Shown here piece by piece: positions 1 to 12,178 of a stretch of DNA of 64,000 nucleotides (positions within the stretch are counted from its first letter, which is position 1; each line of letters opens with the position of its first letter). Source of the stretch: Isoperla grammatica (Eukaryota; Arthropoda; Insecta; Plecoptera; Perlodidae). A program made the translations under genes and the position numbers. The notes beneath the pieces were generated by a model, which was given only the letters and a program-made list of their open reading frames with translations, searched no databases and was not told the DNA's origin. The stretch spans positions 43,806,736 through 43,870,735 of the forward strand of contig OX246743.1 in the NCBI GenBank assembly GCA_945910005.1, written 5' to 3'.

Positions 1-93
1 GGCACCCTCACTAGACTCCTATACATCACTAGTGGCTGTCTTGGGCCGGCCCCCCAATAATAAAAAAATAAAATAAAAAAATGTTTGTCGTAG

Positions 94-429
94 GTGCGGG
101 TAAGGACCTGATGTTCGGTGACCTGGTCTACATCGCTGCCCAGATAGCCAGCGGCATGGAGTACCTCGAGGGAAAGCAACTGATACACAGAGACCTCGCC
201 GCTAGGAACGTCCTTATCGGTAAGAACAACATCGCCAAGATCTGCGACTTCGGGCTGGCGCGCGTCATAGAAGACAACGAGTATTGTCCGAGACAGGGGT
301 CTAGGTTCCCCGTCAAGTGGACATCGCCCGAAGCCATCGTCTACGGGAGATTCTCCATCAAGTCCGACGTCTGGTCCTACGGGATATTCCTGATGGAGCT
401 CTTTACCTACGGACAAGTGCCTTATCCAG
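94..429 (+). CDS. Src42A: Src42A-type Src kinase, penultimate coding exon (kinase C-lobe)
   Basis: Encodes the catalytic centre of a non-receptor tyrosine kinase of the Src family, which phosphorylates proteins at the inner face of the plasma membrane. Visible in order: helix E segment (IASGMEYLE), catalytic loop HRDLAARN at 186-209, DFG at 246-254, activation loop with the autophosphorylation tyrosine ([16 protein letters not shown]; Tyr codon 282-284), and the SDVWSYG helix F motif. The activation loop and the [11 protein letters not shown] stretch match Drosophila Src42A as I recall it better than Src64B. The exon starts after a TAG acceptor at 91-93 and ends at a CCAG|GTAAG donor, phase 1. 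The N-lobe, SH2, SH3 and N-terminal exons lie upstream of the window. An in-frame ATG at 81 is intronic and not a start. Confidence 0.93.
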
Positions 430-935
430 GTAAGCCTTTTATCTACAGACAACAGACAGTAGACAGTCAGTAACTAGGGCTGTCAGAAAGTGATGTTTCA
501 TAAGTGAATATCAAGTATTCGAAGAAAAAATTTCGAATATCAAACTGATATCGAATAATTTGATCTAGCGTATTGTTGCGAACAATGGCGGAAAAAATAA
601 AATAACTTCATTGAAAAATAATTTAGCATGTTTTTTTTTTTTGGTTCAGATGCACCTTCTATTGAAAATACCCTTTAAATTTGCATGAAGTTTCTTTATC
701 TTCCTGTAAATATGATAGACTTTTACTACCTGCAAATTTGGACTTCCTACTGAATTGAGACCATTGTAACTAAGTTTTGATAGATATATCCTTGACATTT
801 TCCTCCCGAATTGAATTTAGGGAATTACTACCGGTACGTGAATACTATTTGAAACTAAAATATTCACCTTCGTACGTAGGCCAGTGGCTTTTTATCTGAT
901 TGCGTGTTACATGTCGGATGTCTCATGTTCCGCAG
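430..935 (+). other. Last intron of Src42A
   Basis: GT-AG intron of 506 bp between the two kinase exons, AT-rich, with a T-run near 630. No further coding signal is seen in it. Confidence 0.85.
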
Positions 936-1147
936 GCATGCACGGACGCGAAGTGATCGAACAGGTGGAGAAAGGTTACCGCATGCCGAAGCCCGCGTCT
1001 CATTCGATACCAGACGACATTTACCACCTGATGCTCAAGTGTTGGGACAGTATGCCGGAGAAGAGGCCCACGTTCGCCTTCCTCAATCACTACTTTGAAG
1101 ATTTCACCATAACGTCGGAACGCCCGTACAGAGAAATTTGTGATTAG
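936..1147 (+). CDS. Src42A: Src42A-type Src kinase, last coding exon and stop
   Basis: Joins the preceding exon in phase (split Gly codon) across a 506-bp intron with a TTCCGCAG acceptor ending at 935. Encodes the end of the kinase C-lobe (REVIEQVEKGYRMPKP, then CW...PEKRPTF) and the regulatory tail, ending PYREICD and a TAG stop at 1145-1147. The tail tyrosine (codon 1127-1129) is at the position of the Csk-phosphorylated inhibitory tyrosine of Src kinases, so autoinhibition should be conserved. Drosophila Src42A ends, as I recall, with a very similar PYREVQD. No frameshift or premature stop is seen. Other Src-family members are possible but fit less well. Confidence 0.93.
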
Positions 1148-4100
1148 TTAAGTGACGTTTTCAAACGACGAGGTTCTAGTATTATTCGAGGTAGCGTTGG
1201 ACGAATCAAGTGGGTTAGACCGAAGAAACTAACCAAGCCAACGAGTCATAAAGAAGATTGGTATTGATCGGGGGAGAACCAACCTGATGCGATGGCTTGA
1301 AAGCCATCAGAATGGCAAGAAACATTTCAAACATTAGTGAAAAATGTGAAACTTACTTTTAGAATTGATTTTCTGGCACTTAAATGTTTGAGAAGTGGTA
1401 CTACCAGTATAATATAGTGTAACACTGTTTCAGAATGTACTACGTAGTACGTACGCACTTGGCCAACTAGAGCATTCTTTTTTTTTTTTTTTATGTAATA
1501 GAGCCATCATACCTCTGTCGAATGTATAGATGTGTGTTCTCAAATATTGTATACAGTACTTTATTACCTTGCATTTACTTCCAATGTATTCATTTTGCAC
1601 TTACCGTGTTCTATCACATAAACCATTTATAGTTGAGCACTCTTCTATAAGAATGCACAAAACCAGCACACCTGCAAAATTTGTATTTAAACTACGTTTG
1701 TACCTAATTTTCATGTACATAATATTTGTGTACATGTATGTAGTTGTTTTTGTATGAGGAAAATAACCATTTTATGTTTTGATCCAAACGTTGTATGGTT
1801 GTGTAGACCTTGAATGGACACAGAATTACTCTACTCCCGCACGTAAGGACATCTAGGCCACTCGAAACCATAAAGCACTATAGTTTGTACTTTCTAGATG
1901 GCCTAGATGACATGACGAGAAAAGGACGAGAATCATGTTTTCAAAGATCTGCTTTAGAGCTAGCCAGGCAGTGTCTAGCGTGATCCAGATACATATGTGG
2001 CCTCTTTTATTCAACCCACTTGATTCGTGAAGTATTAAGCCTCTAGTACTTAATTGAGCTTTTTCATCTCATCAGTCATAATTATAATATAAGTCTTCTA
2101 TTCGAGAGCTTGTGGAAGTTTAGTTTTTAAGATTGTATATGCATTTTATTAACTTCAGTGACTGTGACACGTTAGTTGTGCGAGCATGGAAGTATAGTAG
2201 CCTAGTTTCCAAACTAAGTTGTACATGTTGAGTGCAAGTGCATTTAAAGAGGTACTAGTATTATATTATTATATATGTATATATTGCTTTGCCAAAGCTT
2301 TTCATCAAATTACTTTAAGGTGCATTTTTACTCTTTCGAAACGACCCAAAGTACAATTTAACGCTCATTTAAAAGATTGTCTCTGGCCATATTATTTTAC
2401 TTTCTTAAATAAAACATACACTGACCCACATTAGACCATAGGGTAGAACCTACAAGTAGAATGGTCATAAAACACTTTCGTGCCTTTCAGTCTACCGACC
2501 AACCATAGTAAGTTGTCCTACCTCTGAAGAAAATGAGGGTAGATGCATCAGTGGAACATGGAACTCTCAAACATAGATGTGATTTATCATGACAAATAAT
2601 AATGAAGAATGTGTGGTCTGCTTTCTTGCAATTTGAAATATAGGTATTAAGTAAATAGTAATATTGTATCAATCAAAACTTTGTATACGGTTTCATACTC
2701 TTATATTGTTTCGCCTCTCTAATAAAATAATGCTGATACTCTTGAGATAAATGAAGAAAAGAATGTTTTATGCTTCGTGTTTTTATCAGTGGACCAAAGA
2801 CATAGAGTTCTGGACACATTCCAATCTTTTAATGAGGATTCTTTATTAAATTATTGTAATTTTGTAAACTAGCTTTATTGGAATGGAATAGCCAAGTCTT
2901 TTTGTGATGTGTGTTGTTAATGTTTGTCTTGTGTTTATAGTATAAACAATTTATGATATAATATATTCTAGTATATAATTGTATTTATTTTATCTTCAGT
3001 GAATAAAATTATTGAACTCATACGATTGCAACGTCCGAATGAAAATATTAAAATGTTTAACACGAAAGCTAGAATGGACTGTAAATCGTAAATACGACAA
3101 GTCAAGAGTTTCATTTATGAATTAACAAGTTTGTGTTGAACTCGGGTATATTTTCGGAATAATGTACATTGTTGAATTTGGTTTTCTGCCATTATTACTT
3201 CCAATAAAATATAGAGTTTAGATTTATGTTCAGCAATTTTAGATTCAACTACAATTTTAACTCTTAACTTCTAGTTTTTCACTCAAGTTTCATTATCAAT
3301 TTTCAATTTATATCCGATCTTAGTCCTGTTTCAAATCAAGTACCATCTTCAGTGCATATCAGTATCACTAAACAGAAGTGATGTATTTTTGTGCATTAGG
3401 TTGTACACTATTGTAGGTTTGGCAAAGGCAAGTGATTCAACTGAATCAGTGGGGCTTGATGTCGTGTCAGTATCGGATCAGTATTGGCAAACTGAATGGT
3501 AGAGAATCTGCCTGGTCAGCCACTGTGTAGGATGAATGGAACGTTAGGTAGACAATAAGAAAGAAAGAAAAGTAAACCAACCTCATTCCAAGGTTGTTGT
3601 CTTGGTCCTTGTTTCAGTACTAGGGTAGTGTGTAAATATTTAAGCACTCAATGTGTTGAGAACTCAAAGCTATGAAAATGCACCTGCACTTTCATACCGA
3701 ATGCACTTTGTTCGATTCCATTGCTGAATATAGTAATGTCTTTCTTTCGTCATTTAACAGAACTAGAAGAGAGAAAACTTCCAAGCACTGGAATAATCTG
3801 TTGTTGTCTCTTACATGTAAACAATAACAAATAATCACAGATTATGTACCTAACTTTGATTGGAAGGTAACATTAAATTACTAGTGAGTGTTACCCAGAG
3901 AAAACGTAGACGGTGTTATCGAGATCATTTTGCGGTGTTGAAATTTGATATAAAGACAACGAAATTAAATACATTGTTACTATATTTTTTATTTTATTTA
4001 TATTTTCAATATTTTTTTTATTTTATGTGGTTTTGTTTTTTGACTGTTATATTATGCTCTGAGTATTATTTATTATATTATCCCATCAACTAGGACGTCA

Positions 4101-4690
4101 GCCCGAGTAAATGGAGTCGCACTTGACTCACCCCAGCTGGATGTGAAAATGGATTTCGGGTCGATTATTATATAAGCCACAAATTAAAATCTGTAATTAT
4201 TTCCTATCCATTCAAGACATAAGAAATACTTTTCAACGGGGGACAAATAATACTGTTAATTTTGTGATTATATTTTTTAGCCCCTTATCAATAGAGGACT
4301 GCCTTGAAATTTAGGTTTACAAGCTCAGTCTAGAACAAATAAGGATCGTGAACATTTCAATATTTTCATCGACAAATTACAATTAGGATTTTATCATATC
4401 TGTTTTGGATTGTGTTTCAAATTCTTGAGTATAAATAAATAAATACTCTACACTCTTCCTTGTTACATTGTAGAACATTGGAAGCGTGTACTGTATTTCA
4501 CTTGTGTTAAAATCTAAAGGAAGAGCCAGAGTATGTTGTAGTAGCCGTACCTTCAGTAACATAGGTGTGCCATTGAATCCTATAATAACATAGAGCTATA
4601 CTATCCTATTTACAAATGGAATCACTTGTACATAATAAAATTGTATTGCTGAACATGTGTGGTTGTATTTATCGTGAAAGACACCTAACA
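1148..4690 (+). other. Src42A 3' UTR and downstream flank
   Basis: AT-rich and without credible ORFs. Several AATAAA hexamers could end the transcript: 2408-2413, 2721-2726, 3002-3007 and 3203-3208. Which one is used cannot be told from sequence. The UTR would be between about 1.3 and 2.1 kb. The rest of the stretch to 4690 is unremarkable. Confidence 0.5.
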
Positions 4691-4693
4691 CGT

Positions 4694-4864
4694 CTAGTTT
4701 AAGTCGTTCCATAGCAACCTTGTGGATGCTGACATCATAGATGAGTGAGGAGGAATGGGCTAGCCAAGTGTCAGTATTTGAATAAGCTACCCGCTGATTG
4801 GCTCCGATTCGTTTATCTATGACGTCAGCATGGTCAAGGTTGCTGTGGGACCACTTAAGACTAG
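4694..4864. mobile_element. MITE-like element with imperfect inverted ends
   Basis: A stretch of about 50 nt from 4694 (CTAGTTTAAGTCGTTCC...) is repeated in inverted orientation, ending at 4864, with roughly 80% identity. The shared core includes AGCAACCTT and ATGCTGAC.TCATAGAT. Total length is 171 bp with no coding capacity, as in short non-autonomous DNA elements. I see no clear target-site duplication. Confidence 0.5.
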
Positions 4865-4869
4865 TGTGC

Positions 4870-5480
4870 AAATAGGAGAATGTAAGTGGATACACAGGGA
4901 CAAGAAGTGTAGACAGCAGTTGAACACAATCTTTATTGAAAACAATCTTTATTAACAAATACATGAGAGAATGTAAGTGGATACACAGGGACAAGAAGTG
5001 TAGACAGCAGTTGTTCAACAATCTTTATTAACAAATACATGAGAGAATGTAAGTGGATACCCAGAGACAAGAAGTGTAGACAGCAGTGGTTCAACAATCT
5101 TTATTAACAAATACATGAGAGAATGTAAGTGGATACAGGCACAAGAAGTGTAGACAGCAGTTGTTCAACAATCTTTATTAACAAATACTTGGGAGAATGT
5201 AATTGGATACACAGGGACAAGAAGTGTAGACAGCAGTTGTTCAACAATCTTTATTAACAAATACATGAGAGAATGTAAGTGGATACACAGGGACAAGAAG
5301 TGTAGACAGCAGTTGTTCAACAATCTTTATTAACAAATACATGAGAGAATGTAAGTGGATACACAGGGACAAAAAGTGTAGACAGCAGTTGTTCAACAAT
5401 CTTTATTAACAAATACACGAGAGAAAGTAAGTGGAGACACAGAGACAAAAAGTGTACACAGCAGTGGTTCAACAATCTAC
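4870..5480. repeat. 76-bp tandem array, about 8 copies
   Basis: The landmark GAGAATGTAAGTGG recurs at 4876, 4967, 5043, 5119, 5193, 5269 and 5345, and as a diverged copy at 5421. Spacing is mostly 76 bp, with one 91- and one 74-bp interval. Units contain AACAATCTTTATTAACAAAT. The first and last copies are the most diverged, as is usual at array edges. It abuts the 1.66-kb array. Confidence 0.9.
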
Positions 5481-5514
5481 GCACCAGCATAATTTACGTG
5501 TAAAAGAAGTGGTT

Positions 5515-5582
5515 GTAACAGGTCTCGAACCCCAGACCTCTAGCACGCTAAACAAGGACGTTACCGCATACGCCATAGCACA
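5515..5582 (-). repeat. tRNA-like head type A (first copy)
   Basis: On the minus strand a box-A-like TGGCGTATGCGG is followed at tRNA-like distance by a box-B-like GGGGTTCGAGACC. This is the arrangement of an internal Pol III promoter in tRNA-derived SINEs. Further copies lie near 7179-7246, 8841-8908 and 10496-10562; the last copy, at 12153-12178, is cut short. It does not fold as a complete tRNA by eye. Confidence 0.6.
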
Positions 5583-6727
5583 CGATGATATTTCCTGAAC
5601 TTATACAGGTACAAGACACACTGTTCTCAATGTTGTGCATTGTTTGGGGTATTCAGATAGCTTATATCATAACCTCCTATAGCCGTCTGAATTCCTGATA
5701 CACATATCTCTAGAAAACGCAGTTTTGGGACTTTCAAGGTTTGGTTCATTCTGATATCATGACCTCCTATAGCCGTCTGAACTCCTGATACACATCCACA
5801 GACACGCATAAGACTTAGTAAATTCACGTTGGGAACATCACTGAAACAGCCAACATTAAAACATGTTTCCTGGGCTAACCATGAATCGTAGACAAACCAA
5901 AACATGTTCTTTAGTTAAGTACACTGGGAATGGAAGATGCAGAAAGTGTAGACATTATTGTCTTAACCCTTTAATCCGTGACGCTACGCAGTGTCAAAAA
6001 CGTGCTAAAATACACTGCGTTTTTGAGTTTTTAATTTTTTACAGCTATATTGTTTACTTGGGAGATCTTGAAGTTAATACCTAAGGTAGAACTGATACTT
6101 TTCTACTTTGAAAAAAATCAACGTGTACCTAAGTTTGTCGTGAACGACGTCAGGCGTCGCCGAAATTTCAAAGATTTTCTCGTCAAGTTCCACTTTTGGT
6201 ACCGATTGTGGATGAACGGTGGTACCTTGTTACTCGTAACGTCGAAATTAAGGTCAGTAAGAATCCTTGGTGACGTAGTATGAGCGTCGGTAGCGTCGGT
6301 TTACACAGGTCGTGGTGAGGCGACGCCAACTTCAGGTAACCAAAATAGTAGATTTTTTGAGATTTTTATTTTTTTACGGGCTAACGGTTTAAGATAGAAT
6401 TTTTTGGTGTCAGTTCCTTCTTATTCATCGCTCTCTTGATATGTTTCGTATTTTTAAAAAAATAAAAAAAATAAAAAATTTCAAAATTCTCCGATTGTGC
6501 TCTTCTGAGACAAAATTTGAAATTTTGGGCGCCTGTATCTCTGTTAATATGACCCCCAGCATATTTTCGTCTTCAGGATGTCTAGATAATTAACGCAAAA
6601 AAAATAAAAAAAATAAAAAAACAAATTTGGACTACCTGTTTTTTAGCTACGAGCGCTTGAAAAAAAAATTTCCCCTTAGTAAACCCTTCTCAACTTTTCT
6701 GCTCTGAATATGGAAGAAAAAAAGTTT

Positions 6728-6798
6728 GCCGGTAATGGGCCTCGAACCCCGGACCGCGAAAACACTAGTCGGCGTCGCTACTGCCTATGCCACGCCAC
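6728..6798 (-). repeat. tRNA-like head type B (first copy)
   Basis: Minus strand: TGGCATAGGCAGTAGCG (box-A-like) and GGTCCGGGGTTCGAGGCCC (box B). Other copies begin near 8389, 10049 and 11703. It is paralogous to head type A, and the flanking sequence downstream of each is also similar, so the 1.66-kb unit probably arose from a duplicated tRNA-headed element. Confidence 0.6.
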
Positions 6799-9700
6799 AG
6801 GATGGAAGTTGCAGCGCTTAGACTGGTACATATTGTACTGCTGTCAATGAATGCATGTATATGTATCTCGATTCATTCTTATTGTTATTCTAACACCAAA
6901 CATAGATGGATTTACGAACAGAAGGTCTTATTGGATTTAAAAAATATCCAAGAATACGATCTGAAAATGCAAACCCCGGAAAATTGAGAAAAAAACGCCT
7001 TCAATTTTTTTTTCAATTTTCGGAGTTTTTATCATCAGATCGTATTGATTGATTGGTTGATCGCGAAACCGTAAATCGTTTGTGAAAACAACGAGCCGTT
7101 TGACAATGTAAAATAAACCGTATCCATGCACGTTGATGTATTGAAATAAATGTGTAAATATGGTGTAAAAAAGTAGATGTAACGGGTCTCGAACCCCAGA
7201 CCTCTAGCACGCTAAACAAGGACGTTACTGAACACGCCATAGCACACGATGATACTTTCAGCGCTTACACAGGTACAAGACACACTGCTCTCAATGTTGT
7301 GCATTGTTTGGGGTATTCAGATAGCTTATATCATAACCTCCTATAGCCGTCTGAACTCCTGATACACATCTCCAGAAAACGCAGTTTTGGGACTTTCAAG
7401 ACTTGGTTCATTCTTATATCATAACCTCCTATAGCCGTCTGAACTCCTGATACACATCCACAGAAAACGCATAAGACTTAGTAAATTCACGTTGGGAACA
7501 TCAATGAACAGCCAACATTAAAACATGTTTCCTGGGCTAACCATGAATCGTAGACAAACCAAAACATGTTCTTTAAGTACACTGGGAATAAAAGATGCAG
7601 AAAGTGTAGACATTATTGTCTTAACCCTTTAATCCGTGACGCTACGCAGTGTCAAAAACGTGCTAAAATACACTGCGTTTTTGAGTTTTTAATTTTTTAC
7701 AGCTATATTGTTTACTTGGGGGATCTTGAAGTTAATACCTAAGGTAGAACTGATACTTTTCTACTTTGAAAAAAATCAACGTGTACACCTAAGTTTGTCG
7801 TGAACGACGTCAGGCGTCGCCGAAATTTCAAAGATTTTCTCGTCAAGTTCCACTTTTGGTACCGATTGTGGATGAACGGTGGTACCTAGTTACTCGTAAC
7901 GTCGAACTTAAGGTCAGTAAGAATCCTTGGTGACGTAGTATGAGCGTCGGTAGCGTCGGTTTACACAGGTCGTGGTGAGGCGACGCCAACTTCAGGTAAC
8001 CAAAATAGTAGATTTTTTGAGGTTTTTATTTTTTTACGGGTTAACGGTTTAAGATAGAATTTTTTGGTTGTCAGTTCCTTCTTATTCATCGCTCTCTTGA
8101 TATGTTTCGTATTTTTAAAAAAATAAAAAAAATCAAAAATGTCAAAATTCTCCGATTGTGCTGTTCTGAGACAAAATTTGAAATTTTTGGCGCCTGTATC
8201 TCTGTTAATATGACCCCCAGCATATTTTAGTCTTCAGGATGTCTAGATAATTAACGCAAAAAAAATAAAAAAAATAAAAAAACAAATTTGGACTACCTGT
8301 TTTTTAGCTACGAGCGCTTGAAAAAAAAATTTCCCCTTAGTAAACCCTTCTCAACTTTTCTGCTCTGAATATGGAAGAAAAAAAGTTTGCCGGTAATGGG
8401 CCTCGAACCCCGGACCGCGAAAACACTAGTCGGCGTCGCTACTGCCTACGCCACGCCACAGGATGGAAGTTGGAGCGCTTAGACTGGTACATATTGTACT
8501 GCTGTCAATGAATGCATGTATATGTATCTCGATTCATTCTTATTGTTATTCTAACACCAAACATAGATGGATTTACGAACAGAAGGTCTTATTGGATTTA
8601 AAAAATATCCAAGAATACGATCTGAAAATACAAACCCCGGAAAATTGAGAAAAAAACGCCTTCAATTTTTTTTTCAATTTTCGGAGTTTTTATCATCAGA
8701 TCGTATTGATTGATTGCGTTGATCGCGAAACCGTAAATCGTTTGTGAAAACAACGAGCCGTTTGACAATGTAAAATAAACCGTATCCATGCACGTTGATG
8801 TATTGAAATAAATGTGTAAATATGGTGTAAAAAAGTAGATGTAACGGGTCTCGAACCCCAGACCTCTAGCACGCTAAACAAGGACGTTACTGAACACGCC
8901 ATAGCACACGATGATACTTTCAGCGCTTACACAGGTACAAGACACACTGCTCTCAATGTTGTGCATTGTTTGGGGTATTCAGATAGCTTATATCATAACC
9001 TCCTATAGCCGTCTGAACTCCTGATACACATCTCCAGAAAACGCAGTTTTGGGACTTTCAAGACTTGGTTCATTCTTATATCATGACCTCCTATAGCCGT
9101 CTGAGCTCCTGATACACATCCACAGAAAACGCATAAGACTTAGTAAATTCACGTTGGGAACATCACTGAACAGCCAACATTAAAACATATTTCCTGGGCT
9201 AACCATGAATCGTAGACAAACCAAAACATGTTCTTTAAGTACACTGGGAATGGAAGATGCAGAAAGTTTAGACATTATTGTCTTAACCCTTTAATCCGTG
9301 ACGCTACGCAGTGTCAAAAACGTGCTAAAATACACTGCGTTTTTGAGTTTTTAATTTTTTACAGCTATATTGTTTACTTGGGAGATCTTGAAGTTAATAC
9401 CTAAGGTAGAACTGATACTTTTTTACTTTGAAAAAAATCAACGTGTACCTAAGTTTGTCGTGAACGACGTCAGGCGTCGCCGAAATTTCAAAGATTTTCT
9501 CGTCAAGTTCCATTTTTGGTACCGATTGTGGACGAACGGTGGTACCTTGTTACTCGTAACGTCGAAATTAAGGTCAGTAAGAATCCTTGGTGACGTAGTA
9601 TGAGCGTCGGTAGCGTCGGTTTACACAGGTCGTGGTGAGGCGACGCCAACTTCAGGTAACCAAAATAGTAGATTTTTTGAGGTTTTTATTTTTTTACGGG

Positions 9701-12178
9701 TTAACGGTTTAAGAAAGAATTTTTTGGTTGTCAGTTCCTTCTTATTCATCGCTCTCTTGATATGTTTCGTATTTTAAAAAAAATAAAAAAAATCAAAAAT
9801 TTCAAAATTCTCCGATTGTGCTCTTCTGAGACAAAATTTGAAATTTTGGGCGCCTGTATCTCTGTTAATATGACCCCCAGCATATTTTCGTCTTCAGGAT
9901 GTCTAGATAATTAACGCAAAAAAAATAAAAAAAATAAAAAAACAAATTTGGACTACCTGTTTTTTAGCTACGAGCGCTTGAAAAAAAAATTTCCCCTTAG
10001 TAAACCCTTCTCAACTTTTCTGCTCTGAATATGGAAGAAAAAAAGTTTGCCGGTAATGGGCCTCGAACCCCGGACCGCGAAAACACTAGTCGGCGTCGCT
10101 ACTGCCTACGCCACGCCACAGGATGGAAGTTGAAGCGCTTAGACTGGTACATTGTACTGCTGTCAATGAATGCATGTATGTATCTCGATTCATTCTTATT
10201 GTAATTCTAACACCAAACATAGATGGATTTACGAACAGAAGGTCTTATTGGTTTTAAAAATATCCAAGAATACGATCTAAAAATACAAACCCCGGAAAAT
10301 TGAGAAAAAAACGCCTTCAATTTTTTTTCCAATTTTCGGAGTTTTTATCATCAGATCGTATTGATTGATTGGTTGATCGCGAAACCGTAAATCGTTTGTG
10401 AAAACAACGAGCCGTTTGACCATGAAAAAATAAACCGTATCCATGCACGTTGATGTATTGAAATAAATGTGTAAATATGGTGTAAAAAAGTAGATGTAAC
10501 GGGTCTCGAACCCAGACCTCTAGCACGCTAAACAAGGACGTTACTGAACACGCCATAGCACACGATGATACTTTGAGCGCTTACACAGGTACAAGACACA
10601 CTGCTCTCAATGTTGTGCATTGTTTGGGGTATTCAGATAGCTTATATCATAACCTCCTATAGCCGTCTGAACTCCTGATACACATCTCCAGAAAACGCAG
10701 TTTTGGGACTTTCAAGACTTGGTTCATTCTTATATCATAACCTCCTATAGCCGTCTGAACTCCTGATACACATCCACAGAAAACGCATAAGACTTAGTAA
10801 ATTCACGTTGGGAACATCAATGAACAGCCAACATTAAAACATGTTTCCTGGGCTAACCATGAATCGTAGACAAACCAAACCATGTTCTTTAAGTACACTG
10901 GGAATGAAAGATGCAGAAAGTGTAGACATTATTGTCTTAACCCTTTAATCCGTGACGCTACGCAGTGTCAAAAACGTGCTAAAATACACTGCGTTTTTGA
11001 GTTTTTAATTTTTTACAGCTATATTGTTTACTTGGGGGATCTTGAAGTTAAAACCTTAGGTAGAACTGATACTTTTCTACTTTGAAAAAAATCAACGTGT
11101 ACCTAAGTTTGTCGTGAACGACGTCAGGCGTCGCCGAAATTTCAAAGATTTTCTCGTCAAGTTCCACTTTTGGTATCGATTGTGGATGAACGGTGGTACC
11201 TAGTTACTCGTAACGTCGAACTTAAGGTCAGTAAGAATCCTTGGTGACGTAGTATGAGCGTCGGTAGCGTCGGTTTACACAGGTCGTGGTGAGGCGACGC
11301 CAACTTCAGGTAACCAAAATAGTAGATTTTTTGAGGTTTTTATTTTTTTACGGGTTAACGGTTTAAGAAAGAATTTTTTGGTTGTCAGTTCCTTCTTATT
11401 CATCGCTCTCTTGATATGTTTCGTATTTTTAAAAAAATAAAAAAAATCAAAAATTTCAAAATTCTCCGATTGTGCTGTTCTGAGACAAAATTTGAAATTT
11501 TTGGCGCCTGTATCTCTGTTAATATGACCCCCAGCATATTTTAGTCTTCAGGATGTCTAGATAATTAACGCAAAAAAAATAAAAAAAATAAAAAAACAAA
11601 TTTGGACTACCTGTTTTTTAGCTACGAGCGCTTGAAAAAAAAATTTCCCCTTAGTAAACCCTTCTCAACTTTTCTGCTCTGAATATGGAAGAAAAAAAGT
11701 TTGCCGGTAATGGGCCTCGAACCCCGGACCGCGAAAACACTAGTCGGCGTCGCTACTGCCTACGCCACGCCACAGGATGGAAGTTGGAGCGCTTAGACTG
11801 GTACATATTGTACTGCTGTCAATGAATGCATGTATGTATCTCGATTCATTCTTATTGTAATTCTAACACCAAACATAGATGGATTTACGAACAGAAGGTC
11901 TTATTGGATTTAAAAAATATCCAAGAATACGATCTGAAAATACAAACCCCGGAAAATTGAGAAAAAAACGCCTTCAATTTTTTTTTCAATTTTCGGAGTT
12001 TTTATCATCAGATCGTATTGATTGATTGGTTGATCGCGAAACCGTAAATCGTTTGTGAAAACAACGAGCCGTTTGACAATGAAAAAATAAACCGTATCCA
12101 TGCACGTTGATGTATTGAAATAATTGTGTGAATATGGTGTAAAAAAGTAGATGTAACGGGTCTCGAACCCCAGACCTC

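Larger units (their letters stand above)
5495..12178. repeat. 1.66-kb tandem array, four copies
   Basis: The landmark GGTCTCGAACCCCAGACC recurs about every 1,655-1,663 bp (5521, 7185, 8847, 10502 with one base lost, and about 12159). Units are well over 90% identical by eye. Each unit holds two tRNA-like heads on the minus strand, an internal duplicated segment of about 100 bp (CCTCCTATAGCCGTCTGAAC twice), A/T tracts, and a segment related to the diverged monomers downstream. Short ORFs recur in each unit but resemble no protein I know and are not conserved in length, so I do not call genes. Confidence 0.92.

Noticed and set aside
5627..11085. Repeated short ORFs of 60-90 codons in the 1.66-kb units
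   Set aside because: They vary in length through small indels between otherwise near-identical units, show no known motif, and overlap one another on both strands.
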